DNA of 8,387 bases from Clostridiales bacterium UBA735 (GTDB lineage: Bacteria > Bacillota > Clostridia > Oscillospirales > Oscillospiraceae): contig DBLB01000008.1 in NCBI GenBank assembly GCA_002298695.1, positions 1 to 8,387 on the forward strand. The letters are read 5' to 3'. Positions 6,584-8,387 of this stretch are shown here, in pieces. The notes below the pieces were generated by a model that saw only the letters and a list, made by a program, of their open reading frames with translations, was not told the origin of the DNA and did not search any database. Each line of letters begins with the position of its first letter. The first letter of the stretch is position 1. A program made the position numbers and the translations under genes.

Positions 6584-7548
6584 GTAAAGTAGATTTAATC
6601 ATTCAGAGCGGCAGCACAATTCTCTACCCCATTGTTGAGGAAGGTATCAGCCTTTCGTGGGACCGCAAGGGCTCTCCCGGAAAGCTCAAGTTTTCCGTGG
6701 TAAAGGATTCCGTCTTGTCTTTTCAGGAAGGAGACGCCGTAAAGCTGTCCGTCGATGGGACGGACATGTTTTACGGCTTTGTCTTTACAAAGAGCCGCTC
6801 GGGACGCATGCCGAACGTTATCGAGGTTACCGCCTACGACCAGCTCCGCTACTTCAAGAATAAGGACACCTACGTCTACTCGAACAAGAAAGCGAGCGAC
6901 GTTATTAAGATGATAGCCGAAGACTTCGGTCTCAGCGTGGGAACTCTTGAAGACACGGGGTACGTTATCGGCTCGAGGACCGAGGACAACGCTACGCTCT
7001 TTGACATCGCCCAGAACGCGCTTGACGAGACGCTCCGGGCGAAAACTAAGCTCTATGTGCTCTACGATAAAGTCGGCAAGCTGACGCTGCAGGACATCGA
7101 GAGCATGAAGCTGAATCTGCTTATCGACGCCGACACTATCGGCGAGTACTCCTACTCAAGCACCATCGACAAGCAGACCTACAACCAAATCAAGATTACC
7201 TTTGAGAACAAGGATTCGGGCAAGCGCGAAATCTTCATTGCGAAGGACAGCTCGAATATCAACAAGTGGGGTCTTCTGCAATACACCGATACCGTCGAGC
7301 TCTCCTCGAGCGGCGCGGCGAAGGCAGAGGCCCTCTTGAAGCTCTACAACACAAAGACCCGCTCGCTCTCTATCTCCGACGCGCTCGGCGATACGAGAGT
7401 CCGCGCGGGCTCGTCCGTTATTGTTAAGCTGGGGCTCGGGGACATCAATGTCCAGAGCTATCTACTGGTCGAGTCGGTGACGCACAAGTTCAAGCAAGAG
7501 CAGCACCTGATGGACCTGAAATTGCGAGGTGGTACATTTGTCACTTGA
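6580..7548 (+). CDS. XkdQ-like baseplate hub protein (phage late control D / gp27-like)
   Basis: The 322-residue protein matches the XkdQ family throughout: LSWDRKGSPGKLKFSVVKD near the N-terminus, then VIEVTAYDQLRYFKNKDTYVY (~residues 80-100), the signature stretch of this family. The C-terminus VESVTHKFKQEQHLMDLKLRGG is also characteristic. Proteins of this kind form the central trimeric hub beneath the tail tube, equivalent to T4 gp27 and P2 gpD, and carry the spike. The fold is mostly beta. The start ATG overlaps the preceding TGA (ATGA). No lysozyme or peptidase domain is fused to it, so any cell-wall lytic activity must be encoded elsewhere. Length is normal. Confidence 0.88.
   Translation: MSKVDLIIQSGSTILYPIVEEGISLSWDRKGSPGKLKFSVVKDSVLSFQEGDAVKLSVDGTDMFYGFVFTKSRSGRMPNVIEVTAYDQLRYFKNKDTYVYSNKKASDVIKMIAEDFGLSVGTLEDTGYVIGSRTEDNATLFDIAQNALDETLRAKTKLYVLYDKVGKLTLQDIESMKLNLLIDADTIGEYSYSSTIDKQTYNQIKITFENKDSGKREIFIAKDSSNINKWGLLQYTDTVELSSSGAAKAEALLKLYNTKTRSLSISDALGDTRVRAGSSVIVKLGLGDINVQSYLLVESVTHKFKQEQHLMDLKLRGGTFVT
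7526..7532 (+). promoter_or_regulatory. Ribosome binding site that selects the TTG start of the XkdR-like gene
   Basis: GAGGTGG ends 5 bases before TTG at 7538. The other in-frame candidates fit less well: GTG at 7529 lies inside this motif, and ATG at 7550 is 17 bases downstream of it. This favours the TTG start. Confidence 0.55.
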
Positions 7549-7933
7549 TATGAACGGCTTTTTAGAAAACGTAAAGCGCGCCGCGCTTGAGGCGGTTAAC
7601 GCCGCAAAGCCTTTCGCCTTCGTTCTCGGCAAGGTGACGAGCGTATCGCCGCTCAAGGTGCAGGTCGACCAGAAGCTCGAACTCACTGCGGCGCAGCTTA
7701 TCCTGACGAACGCGGTCCGGGACTATACCGTTTATATGACGGTAGACCATCAGACCGAAAACACCGCGGGCGGAAGCGGAGACGCGTCATTTGCAAGCCA
7801 CAAGCACGCCTATAAGGGTAAAAAGGCTTTTAAGGTCCACCTCGGACTGAAAGCCGGCGAGCAGGTGCTGCTTCTCCGTACCGACGGCGGGCAGAAGTTT
7901 ATTATTATAGACAGAGTGGAGGCACCTACATGA
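7538..7933 (+). CDS. XkdR-like phage tail protein (DUF2577)
   Basis: This small protein has 131 residues from the TTG start. The frame extends back to a GTG at 7529 (134 residues), and an ATG at 7550 would give 127. The helical N-terminus (DMNGFLENVKRAALEAVNAAKP) is followed by an OB-like beta region, FAFVLGKVTSVSPLKVQVDQKLEL. A His-containing loop DHQTENTAGG...SHKHAYKGKK comes next, and the C-terminus GEQVLLLRTDGGQKFIIIDRV is typical of DUF2577. In PBSX-like clusters this gene lies between the hub (XkdQ) and the wedge (XkdS), as here. Its exact structural role is not well defined; the His-rich loop could bind metal, which is inference. It overlaps the hub gene by 11 bases and the next gene by 4 (ATGA). 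Confidence 0.8.
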   Translation: MSLDMNGFLENVKRAALEAVNAAKPFAFVLGKVTSVSPLKVQVDQKLELTAAQLILTNAVRDYTVYMTVDHQTENTAGGSGDASFASHKHAYKGKKAFKVHLGLKAGEQVLLLRTDGGQKFIIIDRVEAPT

Positions 7934-8322
7934 TACCGAAAGTAGACAACGACCTCCTGACGCTTGAGGTCGAGACTCAGCCGAGTCTTACTTACGCTCT
8001 GGATATTGAGCATGGGCGCATTCGCGGCATGGTAGACGAGCTTGAATCTTTGAGGCAGGCCATTTACCTGATTCTCAGCACGGAGCGATACGCCTATCTC
8101 ATTTACTCGTGGAACTACGGCGTTGAGCTCGTCGAGCTTATCGGCCAGCCGAAAGAGTACGCGCTTCCAGAGATTAAGCGTTGCATTACAGAGGCCCTAC
8201 TGCAGGACGACCGAATCACCGCGGTAGACGACTTCGAGTTTGAAACCGGAAAAAAGACCGTGCACGTAACCTTTACCGTGCATAGCATTTTCGGCGATTT
8301 GGAGGTGGAAACCGATGTATGA
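7930..8322 (+). CDS. XkdS-like baseplate wedge protein (DUF2634, gp25-like)
   Basis: The 130-residue protein is of the XkdS/gp25 type. It shows the expected features: N-terminal TYALDIEHGRIRGMVDELESLRQAIYLILSTERYAYLIYSWNYG in pieces around residues 20-65 (key parts RQAIYLILSTER and YLIYSWNYG), then LPEIKRCITEALLQDDRITAV, and a terminal beta strand pair ending VHVTFTVHSIFGDLEVE. Proteins of this family make the inner wedge ring that locks the sheath to the baseplate, as T4 gp25 does, so its presence implies a contractile tail. GGAGG at 7918-7922 is a well-placed ribosome site, and ATGA couples it to the preceding gene. The stop overlaps the next start. Confidence 0.87.
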   Translation: MIPKVDNDLLTLEVETQPSLTYALDIEHGRIRGMVDELESLRQAIYLILSTERYAYLIYSWNYGVELVELIGQPKEYALPEIKRCITEALLQDDRITAVDDFEFETGKKTVHVTFTVHSIFGDLEVETDV

Positions 8323-8387
8323 GGATACCGTTACCGTATGCCACTCTAAGACGAAAGACCTCGCGAGCCATACTCGTCAGGCCGACG
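8315..8387 (+). CDS. Start of the next tail gene, 3' partial (baseplate J/XkdT expected by position)
   Basis: GGAGGTGG at 8301-8308 lies 6 bases before the ATG at 8315, which overlaps the XkdS stop by 8 bases. The 24 visible residues begin MYEDTVTV, like the MYED-type start of many XkdT/baseplate J proteins. However, the following residues (CHSKTKDLASHTRQAD) do not look like the usual XkdT N-terminus. A second start, ATG at 8319, overlaps the stop as ATGA but gives a basic peptide (MRIPLPYATLRRK) that also matches nothing I know. Position suggests a baseplate J protein; the visible sequence neither confirms nor excludes it. Confidence 0.45.
   Translation, partial: MYEDTVTVCHSKTKDLASHTRQAD

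Noticed and set aside
1..8387. CRISPR array, tRNA, rRNA, insertion sequence or defence genes
   Set aside because: No regularly spaced repeats, cloverleaf-like sequences, transposase motifs or defence domains were seen on either strand.

Overview
The window joins two unrelated blocks of DNA, all on the + strand. Bases 1 to about 3897 are bacterial chromosome: the 3' part of a metal-dependent COG2309-fold hydrolase/dioxygenase gene (M29 aminopeptidase / NicX relatives), followed by a LIV-type (branched-chain amino acid) ABC importer operon in the order livH, livM, livG, livF. Bases from about 3901 to the end are a phage tail and baseplate module of the PBSX/Xkd kind: a tape measure protein, a LysM tail protein (XkdP-like), a hub protein (XkdQ-like), an XkdR-like protein (DUF2577), an XkdS-like wedge protein (DUF2634, gp25-like) and the first codons of the next gene. 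High GC, strong AGGAGG-type Shine-Dalgarno sites and a Gram-positive Xkd-type tail suggest a GC-rich Firmicute, perhaps an Oscillospiraceae/Clostridia gut bacterium. This assignment is inference.

Bacterial block: the hydrolase gene enters from the left edge already in frame and ends at 875. A 109-base gap with two inverted repeats precedes livH. The two permeases and the first ATPase are full length and tightly packed (10-base gap, then 1-base and 7-base overlaps). No substrate-binding protein is in view. livF keeps its Walker A motif but loses homology at about residue 103, so its signature motif, Walker B and H-loop are missing.

Phage block: at the break the sequence switches to what looks like the tail end of a phage ORF in another frame (to 3963), then a hairpin and a strong ribosome site, then the tape measure gene. 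Every downstream tail gene overlaps its predecessor by 1 to 11 bases, typical of a translationally coupled late operon. Together these genes would set tail length, start the tube and build the central baseplate of a contractile tail.

The most notable feature is the join itself. It falls inside livF on one side and inside a tail operon on the other, with no integrase, no att-like duplication and no head genes. It could be an assembly chimera, a deletion within a prophage that had inserted nearby, or a real recombination event. The sequence alone cannot decide. I see no new defence or mobile system in the window.
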